DNA from: Diplonema papillatum
Taxonomy: Eukaryota; Euglenozoa; Diplonemea; Diplonemida; Diplonemidae
DNA: 64,000 bases
Assembly: GCA_030068145.1 (NCBI GenBank)
Contig: JAPJBO010000475.1
Coordinates: forward strand, 62,001 to 126,000
Direction of reading: 5' to 3'
Below are positions 1 to 10,760 of this stretch, piece after piece (position 1 is the stretch's first letter; each line of letters begins with the position of its first letter). The position numbers and the translations under genes are program-made. A model generated the notes under the pieces. It saw only the letters and a list, made by a program, of their open reading frames with translations. It was not told where the DNA came from and made no database searches.

Positions 1-1
1 G

Positions 2-745
2 GGCTGGCTGAGAGAGTTGAACTGGGCGCCTCCAGGGCATGAGCTGGGGGTAAGCTTCGTTGAGTTAGCGGTGGACTTCGAGTTGTGCACCGGATGCCGG
101 CTCCCGGCGCTCAAGAACCGGTACTACTCGGCGCCAAAACCCCCAGCACAGAAGGCCACTACAGCGCGTCGGGTGCTACCAGAAGGCGCAGCAGGTGGCG
201 GGATAGCGGTTTACTTTGACGGAGGAGCAAGGGCGAACGGTACGGCTTTTGCTGTGGCGGGTGCAGGAGCAGTCCTATACAAAGAAGGCGTAAAGGTCTC
301 GCAGATTGTGCTCCCGCTGCCAAATGTGCGCAGCAACAACGTTGCCGAGTACGAAGGAATGTTGGCAGGGCTACAGCTTTTGGAAGAGGCAGAAGGAACG
401 GAAGGAAAGCAGTGCACCATCCGCGGCGACTCGGCTCTGGTAATTGGGCAGACCAACCGAAAAATGGCGTGTTCGGAAGACCTGAAGCCGCTATTGACCC
501 GTGCAATAGAAAAGATGGTAGCCCTGCGGCAGCGACTCACGCTACGGGCGGAGCACGTCAAGCGCGAGGAGAATGTGGACGCAGATGCGCTCAGCAACGC
601 GGCGATGGACCTCGTGCAACAACAGCGCCCAACACGAGAGCAGCAGGAGGCAGATCTCGCAGCATTTCGGGCCTCCGGACTCGGAAAGGCGATGAGTCTG
701 GTCGAACTAGGCAGCGCCTACAAGAAGGTGACAGGACGGCCGTGA
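2..745 (+). CDS. Retroelement RNase H domain, C-terminal end of a polyprotein (5' end outside window)
   Basis: The reading frame is already open at the left edge and stops at 743-745, so this is the C-terminal end of a longer protein. About 60 residues after the window edge a type I RNase H fold begins. All four acidic positions expected for metal binding are visible: D in FDGG, E in NVAEYEG, D in RGDSALV, and the last D in ENVDADALSNAAMD. RNase H degrades the RNA strand of an RNA:DNA hybrid during reverse transcription. The reverse transcriptase part would lie upstream, outside the window. The NNVAEYEG style and the free-standing C-terminal position fit an LTR or non-LTR retrotransposon better than a host RNase H1. 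An (AC)n tract lies about 680 bp downstream and may be the element's tail. The domain call is secure; the element class is not. Confidence 0.75.
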   Translation, partial: GWLRELNWAPPGHELGVSFVELAVDFELCTGCRLPALKNRYYSAPKPPAQKATTARRVLPEGAAGGGIAVYFDGGARANGTAFAVAGAGAVLYKEGVKVSQIVLPLPNVRSNNVAEYEGMLAGLQLLEEAEGTEGKQCTIRGDSALVIGQTNRKMACSEDLKPLLTRAIEKMVALRQRLTLRAEHVKREENVDADALSNAAMDLVQQQRPTREQQEADLAAFRASGLGKAMSLVELGSAYKKVTGRP

Positions 746-1428
746 TTCTATGGCCACGAATGTGCGACGACGATCTTGACCTCCGTCGGGGGAACAGTCG
801 TGAGGGGTGCTTCGCGGCGCGTGCAACTCACGGAGACAACCGACGCGGTCATCCTCGGCATCCGGGAGCACGTAAGAACGCTGAGGCCGACACAGACGGA
901 GACCACGTTGTACCCCCAACACCTGGAATGGGCCGCAACCTTCTTGCCAGAGGAGGCCTATCCGGCAGGGTGGACGCAGGGAAAGCCGGACTGGAAGGCG
1001 AAGGCTGAAGCGGCAGGAAGAAGCTCAAGCACGGAACCGTGCGAAGGAGCCCCCCCGTTCGAGGCCCCAGAAGGCGCGGTGAATACCTCCCGCCCCGGAG
1101 TGGTTTGCTCGCATCACAGGAAGCCGCGATGCAGGGTGCGTCAAAAAGCGCCTACCGGCGGAGACCTGCTGTCGCCTCAAGCAACATCATCACGGATCGG
1201 ATGGTCTAAGGCCGCGGATGCACTTTTGCACAGCTCACAGACTAGGACGCTGCGGCGATTGCGTAGTAGCAAACGAAGCATTAGCCAGCTGCTGCCCGAA
1301 GCACCATGCAAACAGAAGAGCGAACAGAGCCCCACTCCCAGCCCGAGGGTGCATCGGCCGTTACCTAGCCATAAATGCTCGTGGTCGTACTTTCGTAAAG
1401 GGAGGCACCACGTTAAACCGGGTCCGCA

Positions 1429-1457
<29 letters not shown>
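1429..1457. repeat. (AC)n microsatellite, possible 3' tail of the upstream retroelement
   Basis: A pure dinucleotide AC tract of about 29 bp. Between the RNase H stop codon (745) and this tract the frame that carried RNase H stays open again from about 746 to 1495, but I recognise no domain in it. A simple-repeat tail is known for several non-LTR retrotransposon groups, so this tract could mark the element's 3' end. That is an inference. Confidence 0.7.
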
Positions 1458-1460
<3 letters not shown>

Positions 1461-1609
1461 TAGCAAGCTTGCTTGAGCGCCGAAGGCGCGTCTAGTGGGA
1501 TCCACTACGTTCTGTGGATAGGCAATGCATCCCCAGTATTTCACATCCACTCGTTACGAGGTTGGACGGGAGGGATCACAATCCAACACACGTCGCAGGC
1601 TGGGTGTTG

Positions 1610-1910
1610 GCCCCCCTTTGGTTGGGTTCCCCTCCCTCTCTCTCCCTGGTTGGGTTCCCCCAATGTCGTTTTGCCGGTGCGGGCCCTGACCGCCGGGGCC
1701 CGATTGACGTGCGCGAACGTCGGAGCAGCGGATGGAACTGCCTGCTGCGGACGCGGCGAGCGGCGGAGGTGCAGCGACAGGCTCGGCCTCTGGCGGGCAC
1801 CCTTCGGGCCTTCCGTGACGATGGACGCCAGAGGGTGATGCCGCCCGGACCCCAGGGGATGCATCGCACAGAGGTCCCTTTGGTTGGGTTCCCCTCCCTC
1901 TCTCTTCTTG
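1610..1910. repeat. Short direct repeats built on GGTTGGGTTCCCC followed by CT-rich tracts
   Basis: The motif TTGGTTGGGTTCCCC followed by TCCCTCTCTCT appears near 1618 and 1877, with a shorter copy near 1649. The copies flank a GC-rich segment of about 230 bp. They sit between two (AC)n tracts. No coding potential is recognised here; the long open frames across this region are produced by the simple repeats. Confidence 0.55.
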
Positions 1911-2092
1911 TGCCATTTTCGGCCCTTTCTAGCTTGCCTGTTTCCGTTTCCTTTTGTTGCCCTGCATCCCGCAGTTGCTGCGAGGACGTGCACCCGCTGG
2001 AGAACGCCAGCGCGAAGCAACCGGCCAGTGTCGTGGCCAGTGGAGCTGAGACCTCCAGAGACGTCGACAAGTCCATAGAACGGAGTAAGGAT

Positions 2093-2192
<100 letters not shown>

Positions 2193-2988
2193 AGAACAAA
2201 TGGCTGAGGAGCGACGATCTCCTGAGCAACGCGAGTACAAACAAACCGTTCCAACTCTTTCTCTCATCGGTGTGTCCTTCGCCGCGTCCCAAACCTGCAC
2301 TGGTGCAACATGACCAGTGATACTTGGCAACAATGCAGTCTTCATCATGGAAGCTGCTCTCGGTGTACGAATATTCCGTACACCAGGGTAGAACGAAAGA
2401 GTGACGAGAATCGTCACTGGTGAGAGGGGGGAAAGTGGTGATGAGAAAGGCGACGAGGGGGAGCGTGCGTCAAGAAGGAATGCAGCGACGAGAAGGCGCG
2501 GGGGGACGTGTATCGGACGTCAGGTGCGTGCTGTACTGCGACTTCAGATGATGCAACCGATGGGAAACAGATGGAAACAAATGGTTTAGGTTGGGGCAGG
2601 GGGGGGAGAACGTATGGGATTGGGGGTAGGCTGAGCTGCGATACGTTTGAACAGGTGAAACAGACAAAACATTCGGAAGTTTTGGGGTGGGAGGTGATGT
2701 AGAGGGTTGGTACGGGTGAAACGAAGAGTTTGCAATAAATGAGGGTGATACCGAGGTTGAACCGATGGAAACAGAAGTCACATGACCGTGGAACAGATGG
2801 AAACAGATGAGACATGAACGTGGCAAGGAAATGGGGGTGGGGATGAAGGTGTTGGAACGGAAAGGCGACCGAAGGCGGTACCGAAGGTGACTGCGTCGGC
2901 AACAGCAAGGAACAATTCAAACAGGCGAAACAAGTGGAGCGCTACGTGGGAGTGGGTGGGGGTGGGGGAAAGGCATCATATTACATAC

Positions 2989-3680
2989 GGAGTGATGCCA
3001 ACCAGCATTTCGTACAGCAGAGTGCCGAAGGCCCACCAGTCAACCGGCTTGCCGTGGCTTTGATTTCGGAGAATTTCCGGCGAAAGATACGCAGGCGTGC
3101 CACAAAACGTCTGGGTCCGGTCGTTATCGGGCAGCAAGATTTTGGATAGACCGAAATCAGTGAGAAGGATGTGCCCTTCTTCATCCAGAAGGACGTTTTC
3201 TGGTTTGAGATCTCGATACACAATACTGCTGTCGTGAAGATAGACCAGCCCGAGGGCAATCTCAGCAGCATAGAATCTGGCCAGCTCCTCGTCGAATCGT
3301 CCTTGCTTTTTCAGATAAGCGAACAGCTCTCCTCCTCGCGCAAAGGGCATCACCAGATGCAGCTTGTCTTTTGTTTGGAATGCACATTTCATCTTCGCCA
3401 GGAACGGATGCTTCACATTGCGAAGGATAGCCCGCTCGATGAAGGCATGACCGACCTCTTTCCTGTCAAGGAGTACAGCTTTGCGGAGAGTCTTCATCGC
3501 GAAGTAACGATCCTCGTCTTTCAGGTTCTTGTCCGTCAGATCCTTGTAATTCACCTTCATCTTAACGAGATCGACTTCACCATAGCTACCAGAGCCAATC
3601 GGCCTTACGATTTCGAAGTCGTCCCTTTTTTCCGTGATGCACGTCTCATTCTGTTCAAGTTTGCCCTGTTTGCTGCCCAT
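2989..3680 (-). CDS. AGC-family serine/threonine protein kinase, 5' exon only
   Basis: This exon encodes about 230 residues covering most of an AGC-type kinase domain. Visible features are the Gly-rich loop (GSGSYGEV, residues 29-36), catalytic Lys (AMK, K63), catalytic loop YRDLKPEN (D157), DFG (175-177) and activation-loop TFCGTPAYLSPE. A 15-residue insertion sits before the catalytic Lys. I chose the ATG at 3680; the frame opens only one codon earlier. The protein begins MGSKQGK, which resembles an N-myristoylation start. After DWWAFGTLLYEMLVGIT the frame runs into a stop two codons past Pro-Tyr. A good donor (CC|GTATGT at 2989/2988) sits exactly there, so the C-lobe end and any hydrophobic-motif tail should lie in a later exon. 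I could not find that exon in the 2.9 kb to the left, which is repeat-filled. The gene may continue outside the window or be truncated. Confidence 0.8.
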
Positions 3681-3689
3681 CACGTGGGC

Positions 3690-5720
3690 ACTGAGTGTTT
3701 TTTTTTGCCCCCCTTCCTGTAGTTTTCAGTTTCATCAACCGCCACTTTCCCCCAGTGTGCAAGCAGCAACCACTTCAAGAAATTTCATGCGCACACGTAT
3801 TGCCGAATGCAACCACACGAGTGGTTCATCACGTGTGGTGATTCGGACGGGGCGGCATTGCCTCACGATCCGATGGATGGACGACATCACCCACCGTAGG
3901 GGGATTGGATAGGGGCACAAACTGGTCGATTCTCCCTACAAATCCGACGTGTCGTAAGCAATAAATTAAACGAAGGGAGCGGTCGTGACGGTAAATACGG
4001 ATAAAACGCAAAGCAGTGTGCCTTTTCTGAACGAGCAGGGCTTGAAAGAGAGGAGGCAGCGCAGAAATGGCCATGTTGAGGTTGGACATCGGTCTCTCTG
4101 CTCTTTCGCAGGAAAGACACAAGTTACCAATCATCAATCAGTGGTGGAACAATCACTGTTTCTTCTGTTTGTGCGAAGGTGCGCAAGTACGCTGTCAACG
4201 TCTAAATTGAACACCACCGTTGGCACAAACGAGGCACCCATCCGTGTTTCTGCCCAGTACCAAAACGGCGGCACCGTCACTCGAGCACCGCCACAATTGG
4301 TGACCGCAAGCAAACGCGGTTCACCTTGTCTCCCCACAGTGGACGCAACCATCATGGAATGCGAACGAAAACGGGAGATGCCGGCTGCGTCTCGGCAATA
4401 TATAAGCTAGGCAGCATTGAATGATGATATTTGTAAGCTTCACGAGTTCTGTTCTTGCTATAGTGAGCAGATGTGTGCGCAAATTGCAAGGCGCAAACGA
4501 ATTTGAATGCTCCGACGTGGCACAGTGCGTGCACCGAGGTGAGTTTGGGATGAAGAGAGGAATGCTAGATTGTTTTTGATAGGACTACGGGCTTTTGGTT
4601 TGGCGCTCTTTTTTCAGCATTTTTGGTCGACGGTTCGTACCTTCGCGCATCCTCATGTCCGGGTGGGAACAACAGGCCCTGCAGAAGAAACGGTGATTGT
4701 TCACGATTCGGCTGCTAAAAGAAGGTGACGTCACTGGCGCAGGTTGGTTTACTACTACTTTCTTACCTTCAGATTCGAAACGTTTTTTCACTACTTTCTT
4801 ACCTTCAGATTCGAAACGTTTTTTCGAAGTCGGTGGGTTCGTGGGTCCAAGTGGTGCTTTTGGAGAAGTATCTGTTTTGTCCCTCCTTTGCGGAATGGTG
4901 GCAGGTCAGGGCTGTCGAGCTTGTCTTGCCAAGTACTTTCTTGATGAAACACACAACAAGGTTCGCCGTCAAGACTTCCCCGGTCCCGTCCGCGGGTGTG
5001 AATCAGTCCTCCTTCAGCAAGGTAATGCGTCGGTTGCTGCGTTGCAAGATTCATAAACAGTTCAGTTCTCAGATGGTGATAGCACGTGGACACGGACTTA
5101 CCAGCAGAGTTTGGCCTTGATTGCGACGGGTTTGAGCAGTTTGGAAATGTTCGTACCTGCTCAGGAAGCACCGATTCAATAGAGTTGAAGTTTTTGGAGG
5201 ACCTCGTGCTCTTGGTGCATCAGAAATGCTACCCATTTTGAAGGAATGCTGCTTGTGAGACTGTCATTTCTTAGCCAAATGCACGACCAAGGGACAATGA
5301 CCTCTATTCCTGCGACATGTATTTCGGCGCTTTTGTGTTGATGTTGATGCGCGGACATTCGGGGGATGAATCAGAAACAAAAAAAAAAAACGGAACAACA
5401 ACGTTCAAGGCCCCTAGTCACGTGCTCCGGTAATTGCGCTATTGCGCTTGGCTCGCGTTGTGTTGCTACGTTGTTGGCAACAAACGCGCCCGTTTTCGGA
5501 TATTCCGCTGCAGACGGAACGACCAAGTACGGACCACTATGCTTTCGAATGGTTTCAATGAGCATAGAGTGGCTTCCAGCAGGATCAGAGAAGAGGCTGC
5601 TACAGCTGGGGGAAACCTTCAGGCTCTATGAAAAACAAAAAAAAGGGTCGGTGGCAAACCAAAATAATCTGTGATTCTCGCGATTCGATTCTTGTTTTTG
5701 ATGATTGGGTAAAACGGCTG
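3690..5720. other. Intergenic stretch, no gene recognised
   Basis: About 2 kb between the AGC kinase start and the 3' end of the peroxidase-PA14-G8 gene. Only short frames without recognisable domains are present. The one structured feature is a tandem 36-bp duplication at 4754-4825. Confidence 0.5.
4754..4825. repeat. Perfect tandem duplication of a 36-bp unit
   Basis: Two adjacent identical 36-bp units beginning ACTACTTTCTTACC and ending ACGTTTTTTC lie at 4754-4789 and 4790-4825. Identical copies point to a recent slippage or duplication event in intergenic DNA. Confidence 0.9.
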
Positions 5721-5723
5721 GGC

Positions 5724-8700
5724 TTAAGCGAGTGGGATGCAGGCGAAGGTTTGTTCCCTCCAAAGACAAGCATTCCCGTCGCAGGGGTTCGATGCGCACT
5801 GGTCGGGTCCGAAGAGAAGATCGGCGTCAAGTTTGTCGGCGGGATCGAAGATGGAAACTTTATCATAGTCGGGCAGGTCCGGGTCGCTCACTTCCAGCAG
5901 TTGCACTTGCGTGCAGTCGCCAGCAGGGCACCACGCGTAGAAGTCACGCCGGTCGACCACCTGCTTCACGCGGATTCTGCATTCATCGAAGACTTCCACA
6001 AGTCTCGCGTCCGGCTTCCGCGCGTCGTAGTCCGCCTGTCGCAAAGCTATACGATCACTGCAACCGGATTCGCCTTCGATAGTGAAATCAACCCAGTCGC
6101 CGGCGTCGGCCGATGTCAACAAAATTCTCACCTCGCCTCCCATTGGCAGGTGCATGCGGTAGTGCTGAAGGGTAGCAACCGGAAACTGGAACTGGACGTG
6201 ACCCCCCGCAGTGCCGTCAATGAAGTCGAGGCACATCGACGCGTTATCGCCACGGCACAGTGTCAGTACCTGCGGTACAGACACCTTCACGCGGATGTCG
6301 ACCATTTTCTCATCGCAGACGTAGAAGCACCCACCTTCCGGACCCCCGACATCTCCCGGTTGGCACCACGGCGTTCGCGCGCATTTGGGCGTGTAGTATG
6401 CAGGCTCATACGGAACCATGAACTTGTGGTCCGCAATTTTCATTGCAACCATGAACCGGTCCTCGCCCTCGTACCCTATCCTGTTCCGGCAGAGGAGACT
6501 CGTCGCGTCTCTTTCGGAACGCGTGATCTCGCCGGTGACGAAATTGTAGTCAAGGATAGAAGGGTTGGTGACCTCGTGCCGCACTGTCATCATGAACGAA
6601 TTGGCGGCGTACCGCGGGGCTGCGAAGCAGAACTTGTCTCCGTCAATGTTCACGAAGGCACAACTGTGGAAGAAAGTGGGACCGTCGTACATGATGAAGA
6701 TCGTACTCCGCAAGGCGCTGCGTTCAGTGGTCCACGGGATGCATCGCTTTTCAACAACGTTGAACCGTTCCATCGGGAGGTCAATGCACGTCTGAATAGC
6801 AGAGCTCAAAGTCGTGTTGATGTTTCCCGGGTTGCTCGACCTGCCCACAAAGATCGAGCCCTCGTACTGACCGTAAGACAGACCGTCAGCGTCGACATGG
6901 GGGATGGTGCCGCCCTGAAAGTTTTGCCATCCTTGCGCGCAATCCGACCAGACGCCTCCTTTGAACACCACATTTCCTCTCTTGTGGCCGCCCTCGCCCC
7001 AGATCTTCCAAATCACAACGTCGTGGAAGACGAGCGTTTCTTCAGGTGCGCTGTCACTGCAAATTTTGTCGAAGCGAAGGTTGTCACCGAGAATGAACGG
7101 GAACGCCTGCGCCGTTGAGTGCATGCGGTTTCCTTTGAAGGCACGGAGGTGTCCACGATGCGTGTTGTATCCTTCGCACGTTCCGACGTTGAAGATGAAG
7201 CCTCCGTAATCAGACCCTGCCACCACGTTGTTGACGTAGGTATTGTCAAGGTTGGTCATGACGAAACCGGAAGCGCCCTCGCGCTCCATCAAGTACTCCG
7301 AAGTGGGGTCGAACAGCGTCGCCACTGCAAGGTTGTTGTCGAAGGTGTTCAGTGTAGAAGTCGGTCCCATCATCATGTAGCAGTTACCACGGCATCGGAA
7401 GGCCACGTTGTCTCTGATCACGCTTCGGTGGATCCCGTCGAAAATAGCGCACCGGCGAGCTTCCAAGAAAGCGTTCCCGACAAGCGACAAGTGCTCGGTC
7501 TCCTTCGCAACGAACGGTGCTTCACCAGTTGCAGAGCCTTCGAACAGAACGCCTCTGATAGCAACCGCGGACGGTGACTTCGTTTTAACAAAGCCGTCAC
7601 GCAGGATGATGCTGCGAGTCAGCAATGCCACCTCGGCGTGTTCAACGTCGATACCACCTGTCTTTGCCTCATCACTGCCGTGGTGGTAATATTGGAGTCC
7701 GCTCGACAGCTGCAGCGTCCCATCTCCTACTGCGGAAATGATGGCAGTCTCATGGTACATCGAGTCATAATCCGTGGAAGCGATGCCGATAACATCGCCG
7801 ATACTCCAGCCCTGCACGTCTCCGACAACCTGCAAGGTTGTCTCGCCAACGCCTGCCGGCTTCGTGAGAGTAGTCCACGTGTTTTCGGACTGCTTTCCGA
7901 CCATGTGCATCACACCTTCGTTGCCGACTATGATGCCTCCGCTGGTCTCGTCGGTGCAGTTACCTTCAACGACAAGCTCCAAAACCGAGTTGCAGTCGTC
8001 ACCTCCGATTTCGAGCCATCCTCCATCTTCAACAACAATACAAGTGAAACGGAGCGTGCTGTGAGCCGCACCGGCAGTAATGCGCAGGGTGGTTTGGCTC
8101 CCCACGGTAACGCTTCCAGCGGTTGCGGCAGCTGGGACGGCGTAGTTCCAAGTACCAGGTCCAAGGTTTGCAAGGCTGGTGATCGATTCACCGTCTGTCT
8201 TCTCACATGCTACCAAAGGTGTCGGTGCAGGCGTCGGCGCCGGTGTCAGAGCGATGCCCCCTCCAACAAGATACTCCACGCTGATGACACTGCGGGGTGA
8301 CGCGCCCGGAGGATCCCACTCCAGCCGCAAAATGTCGCTGCTGCCGCCGCTCTCGAAGTACTGCACCACAATCGGGTGGAGACCGGCGGTGAGGTACACT
8401 TTGGCGTCCACTTCCTGCGGACCGTGCTGCCCGCCATTGTTGATCGCCAGCAGCCCGTCCAAGTACATTCGCGAACCGTCATCCGAGGTCAGGTACATGA
8501 TGTACTCACCTTCTTCTGGCACATCCAGATGTCCGACGTGGATCGTCGCAAACCTGTCTTTGTACCCAAATTGACTGAAGGCCATCTCGTCGAAATTGAG
8601 CTCGGGCGTGCCCGCAACGACGTCGGGCGTCAAGCTTTCATAGGCGGGGAACTCACCAACTCCGTCCGGGAAGGAGTACAGGTACATCGTCAACCCTTGG

Positions 8701-10760
8701 AGACTGCTCGGCACCGGCAGAGGAGTGACGTTCGGAGGCGGGGCGGGAATGCCAGGGGGAGCACCCGGCGGCGCCGGCGTCGCAGGGGGTGCGCCAGGAG
8801 GCGCCGGCGTGCCGCCTCCACCAAAGAGGTTCTCGGCAGGAATGACTGCCCGCGCGCCGCCTGGCGGCGCCCACTCGAGGTACATCTCAGCGTTGCCGCC
8901 GGCGTCGTAGTACTGCACGTCGAGCGCGTGCAGCCCCACCTCCAGGAAAAGGGTGGCCTGCTCGGTGATGAGGCCGTGGTTGCCCCCGTTGTCGATCAGC
9001 AGGGCACCGTTCAAGAAAAGCCGCGAGCCATCGTCGGAAGAGATGTACAGCGTGTATTCACCCGCGGCTTCGACGACAAGAGACCCCACGTGCCGACTGG
9101 CGAAGTTCATGTCCCAGCCAAGCGCCAGCCAAGCGGCATCGTTCAAGTTCACGGTGGACAACCCGAAGCTGGCGACCGGAAACACAACATCGAAATCCGG
9201 GAAGCCGGTCATGGCGTCCCCGCCGACGTAGATGTACGTCATCAGCCCCGTCCCCTCGCTTGTCGGCAAAGGCGGCACGGGCGGCGGGGGCGGGACGGAC
9301 GCGGCCACGAAGTCCGTCGCGGACACGCGCAGGTTGGCCTTCGGGACCACCGCTCTTTCTGCGGCGCCCGGCGGCAGCCATTCAAACCTCACAACCGCGC
9401 CGCCGCCGGCCTCAAAAAACTGCAGGTCGATGGTGTGCAGCCCGGGTTCTAAGTGCACGGTGGCTGACGCGGTGACAGAGCCGTGGAGACCGCCGTTGTC
9501 GATGAGCAGCTGACCTTCCAGGAACAACTGCGATCCATCGTCAGACGTGATGAACAACGTGTGGTCGCCCGCATCATCGGTCTTCAGGTACCCGAAGTGT
9601 CGAGACGCGAAGTTGTCGACGAAGTTACCGAATGTGAGCCACGTGGCGTCGTTGAAATCGATTGTATCCGATGTCCCATTGGCGACCGGCGTGAGGCTTT
9701 CATAGCTGGGGAAGTCCGTCACGAGGTCGCCGTCCTGGTACACGTAAGTCATCAATCCCTCGCCGGCCAACGGGAGATCGGTGAACGTGACGTTGTTTGC
9801 GCCAAGCATCCACCACGCACGCGCGAAGTACTCGTTGAACATCTTCTCGTTCAACGCGAAATCCTTTACAGCGGCGAACAGATCTGCGTCGTGCTTCAAA
9901 ATGATATCAATTGGGAGCATTACCAGCTTCCCATCAGGGCAGCCAGTGCAGAACTCTTCGTACTGCAAGTCATCGTGCGGCGTCGTGCCTTCGTTAGTAC
10001 CTGGGGCAGATGCGTCCAGGTCCCAATCGCGGTCAACGAGTGCATTGAAGTACTCGTTGTTGAACTGGAATGGCGTCGTGGTCCATTTTCCATTACCGCC
10101 GCTGATGTTCCGGTGCAAGCCGCCCAAGGTGTGCCCGCCCATGAGGGCCACTCGCAGCCTGCTTGCCTCCTGCACAGAGCTGGCGACTACCGAGAGTTCA
10201 CCCGCAAACTTCTGGCCAAAATAGTTGAGGGTGTCGACGTGTGGGAACGCATCCAAGTTCTCGTGCTTGCGAGGCATGCGCGAGCGCGGCTGGTGGAGGG
10301 GACACCTCGTCGCGGCTTCGAGCTCGCTGAAGTCTTCGCGACCAGGACGGAAAAGCTGGGCGCCAGCGCCCGCGTATTCCAACGCCGTGTTGCCTGCCAG
10401 GATGTACAGGTCGGCTCTGGTGACGAACGGGTGCCGCTCGTACACGGCCTCCATCAGACCGCGCGGCGCGTCCAACCCTGTGTTTTCGGGGTCACTTTTC
10501 TCCGGATTGAACCGCTGGCAGCCACCATTGGACCCGCCTTGGATGGAACTCTGCGCGTTAAACTGGGCCACTGTGTGCCAAGCCATGCGCACCAACAGCG
10601 GAATGATGTCTTCCGGCTGCGACTCGATCACGTCGACGATCGCGTCTACCACCGGTTGATACTGTCTCCGGAAAGCAGGGTGAATCCCACGGCCGATCTC
10701 CTCACGCGGAAGAGCCGTCGCGCAGCATGCTGCGCTGAGCAGCAGGAGGAAATTGCGCAT
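5724..10760 (-). CDS. Secreted class I heme peroxidase fused to three PA14 domains, a G8 domain and a beta-helix region
   Basis: One exon, 1,678 residues from the ATG at 10760. I prefer this start because a signal peptide follows at once (MRNFLLLLSAACCATALP). Residues ~20-330 are a class I peroxidase (ascorbate/cytochrome c peroxidase type) with a distal triad R58, W61, H62 in RMAWH, the proximal His at H210 in MGGHTLGG, a Trp at 226 and the partnering Asp at 285 (MLPID). Three PA14 carbohydrate-binding type domains follow (about 335-480, 505-650, 685-835), each with a TSDDGS or SSDDGS motif and an NNGG or DNGG motif, joined by Pro-Ala linkers. A G8 domain (about 870-990) leads into a long right-handed beta-helix region like that of CEMIP/fibrocystin-L proteins, including AEVALLTRSI. 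A Cys-rich EGF-like end closes the protein (CASNPCDGNAC). It is likely extracellular, combining peroxide-dependent oxidation with glycan binding. That role is inferred from the domains. Confidence 0.88.
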   Translation of the reverse strand: MRNFLLLLSAACCATALPREEIGRGIHPAFRRQYQPVVDAIVDVIESQPEDIIPLLVRMAWHTVAQFNAQSSIQGGSNGGCQRFNPEKSDPENTGLDAPRGLMEAVYERHPFVTRADLYILAGNTALEYAGAGAQLFRPGREDFSELEAATRCPLHQPRSRMPRKHENLDAFPHVDTLNYFGQKFAGELSVVASSVQEASRLRVALMGGHTLGGLHRNISGGNGKWTTTPFQFNNEYFNALVDRDWDLDASAPGTNEGTTPHDDLQYEEFCTGCPDGKLVMLPIDIILKHDADLFAAVKDFALNEKMFNEYFARAWWMLGANNVTFTDLPLAGEGLMTYVYQDGDLVTDFPSYESLTPVANGTSDTIDFNDATWLTFGNFVDNFASRHFGYLKTDDAGDHTLFITSDDGSQLFLEGQLLIDNGGLHGSVTASATVHLEPGLHTIDLQFFEAGGGAVVRFEWLPPGAAERAVVPKANLRVSATDFVAASVPPPPPVPPLPTSEGTGLMTYIYVGGDAMTGFPDFDVVFPVASFGLSTVNLNDAAWLALGWDMNFASRHVGSLVVEAAGEYTLYISSDDGSRLFLNGALLIDNGGNHGLITEQATLFLEVGLHALDVQYYDAGGNAEMYLEWAPPGGARAVIPAENLFGGGGTPAPPGAPPATPAPPGAPPGIPAPPPNVTPLPVPSSLQGLTMYLYSFPDGVGEFPAYESLTPDVVAGTPELNFDEMAFSQFGYKDRFATIHVGHLDVPEEGEYIMYLTSDDGSRMYLDGLLAINNGGQHGPQEVDAKVYLTAGLHPIVVQYFESGGSSDILRLEWDPPGASPRSVISVEYLVGGGIALTPAPTPAPTPLVACEKTDGESITSLANLGPGTWNYAVPAAATAGSVTVGSQTTLRITAGAAHSTLRFTCIVVEDGGWLEIGGDDCNSVLELVVEGNCTDETSGGIIVGNEGVMHMVGKQSENTWTTLTKPAGVGETTLQVVGDVQGWSIGDVIGIASTDYDSMYHETAIISAVGDGTLQLSSGLQYYHHGSDEAKTGGIDVEHAEVALLTRSIILRDGFVKTKSPSAVAIRGVLFEGSATGEAPFVAKETEHLSLVGNAFLEARRCAIFDGIHRSVIRDNVAFRCRGNCYMMMGPTSTLNTFDNNLAVATLFDPTSEYLMEREGASGFVMTNLDNTYVNNVVAGSDYGGFIFNVGTCEGYNTHRGHLRAFKGNRMHSTAQAFPFILGDNLRFDKICSDSAPEETLVFHDVVIWKIWGEGGHKRGNVVFKGGVWSDCAQGWQNFQGGTIPHVDADGLSYGQYEGSIFVGRSSNPGNINTTLSSAIQTCIDLPMERFNVVEKRCIPWTTERSALRSTIFIMYDGPTFFHSCAFVNIDGDKFCFAAPRYAANSFMMTVRHEVTNPSILDYNFVTGEITRSERDATSLLCRNRIGYEGEDRFMVAMKIADHKFMVPYEPAYYTPKCARTPWCQPGDVGGPEGGCFYVCDEKMVDIRVKVSVPQVLTLCRGDNASMCLDFIDGTAGGHVQFQFPVATLQHYRMHLPMGGEVRILLTSADAGDWVDFTIEGESGCSDRIALRQADYDARKPDARLVEVFDECRIRVKQVVDRRDFYAWCPAGDCTQVQLLEVSDPDLPDYDKVSIFDPADKLDADLLFGPDQCASNPCDGNACLWREQTFACIPLA

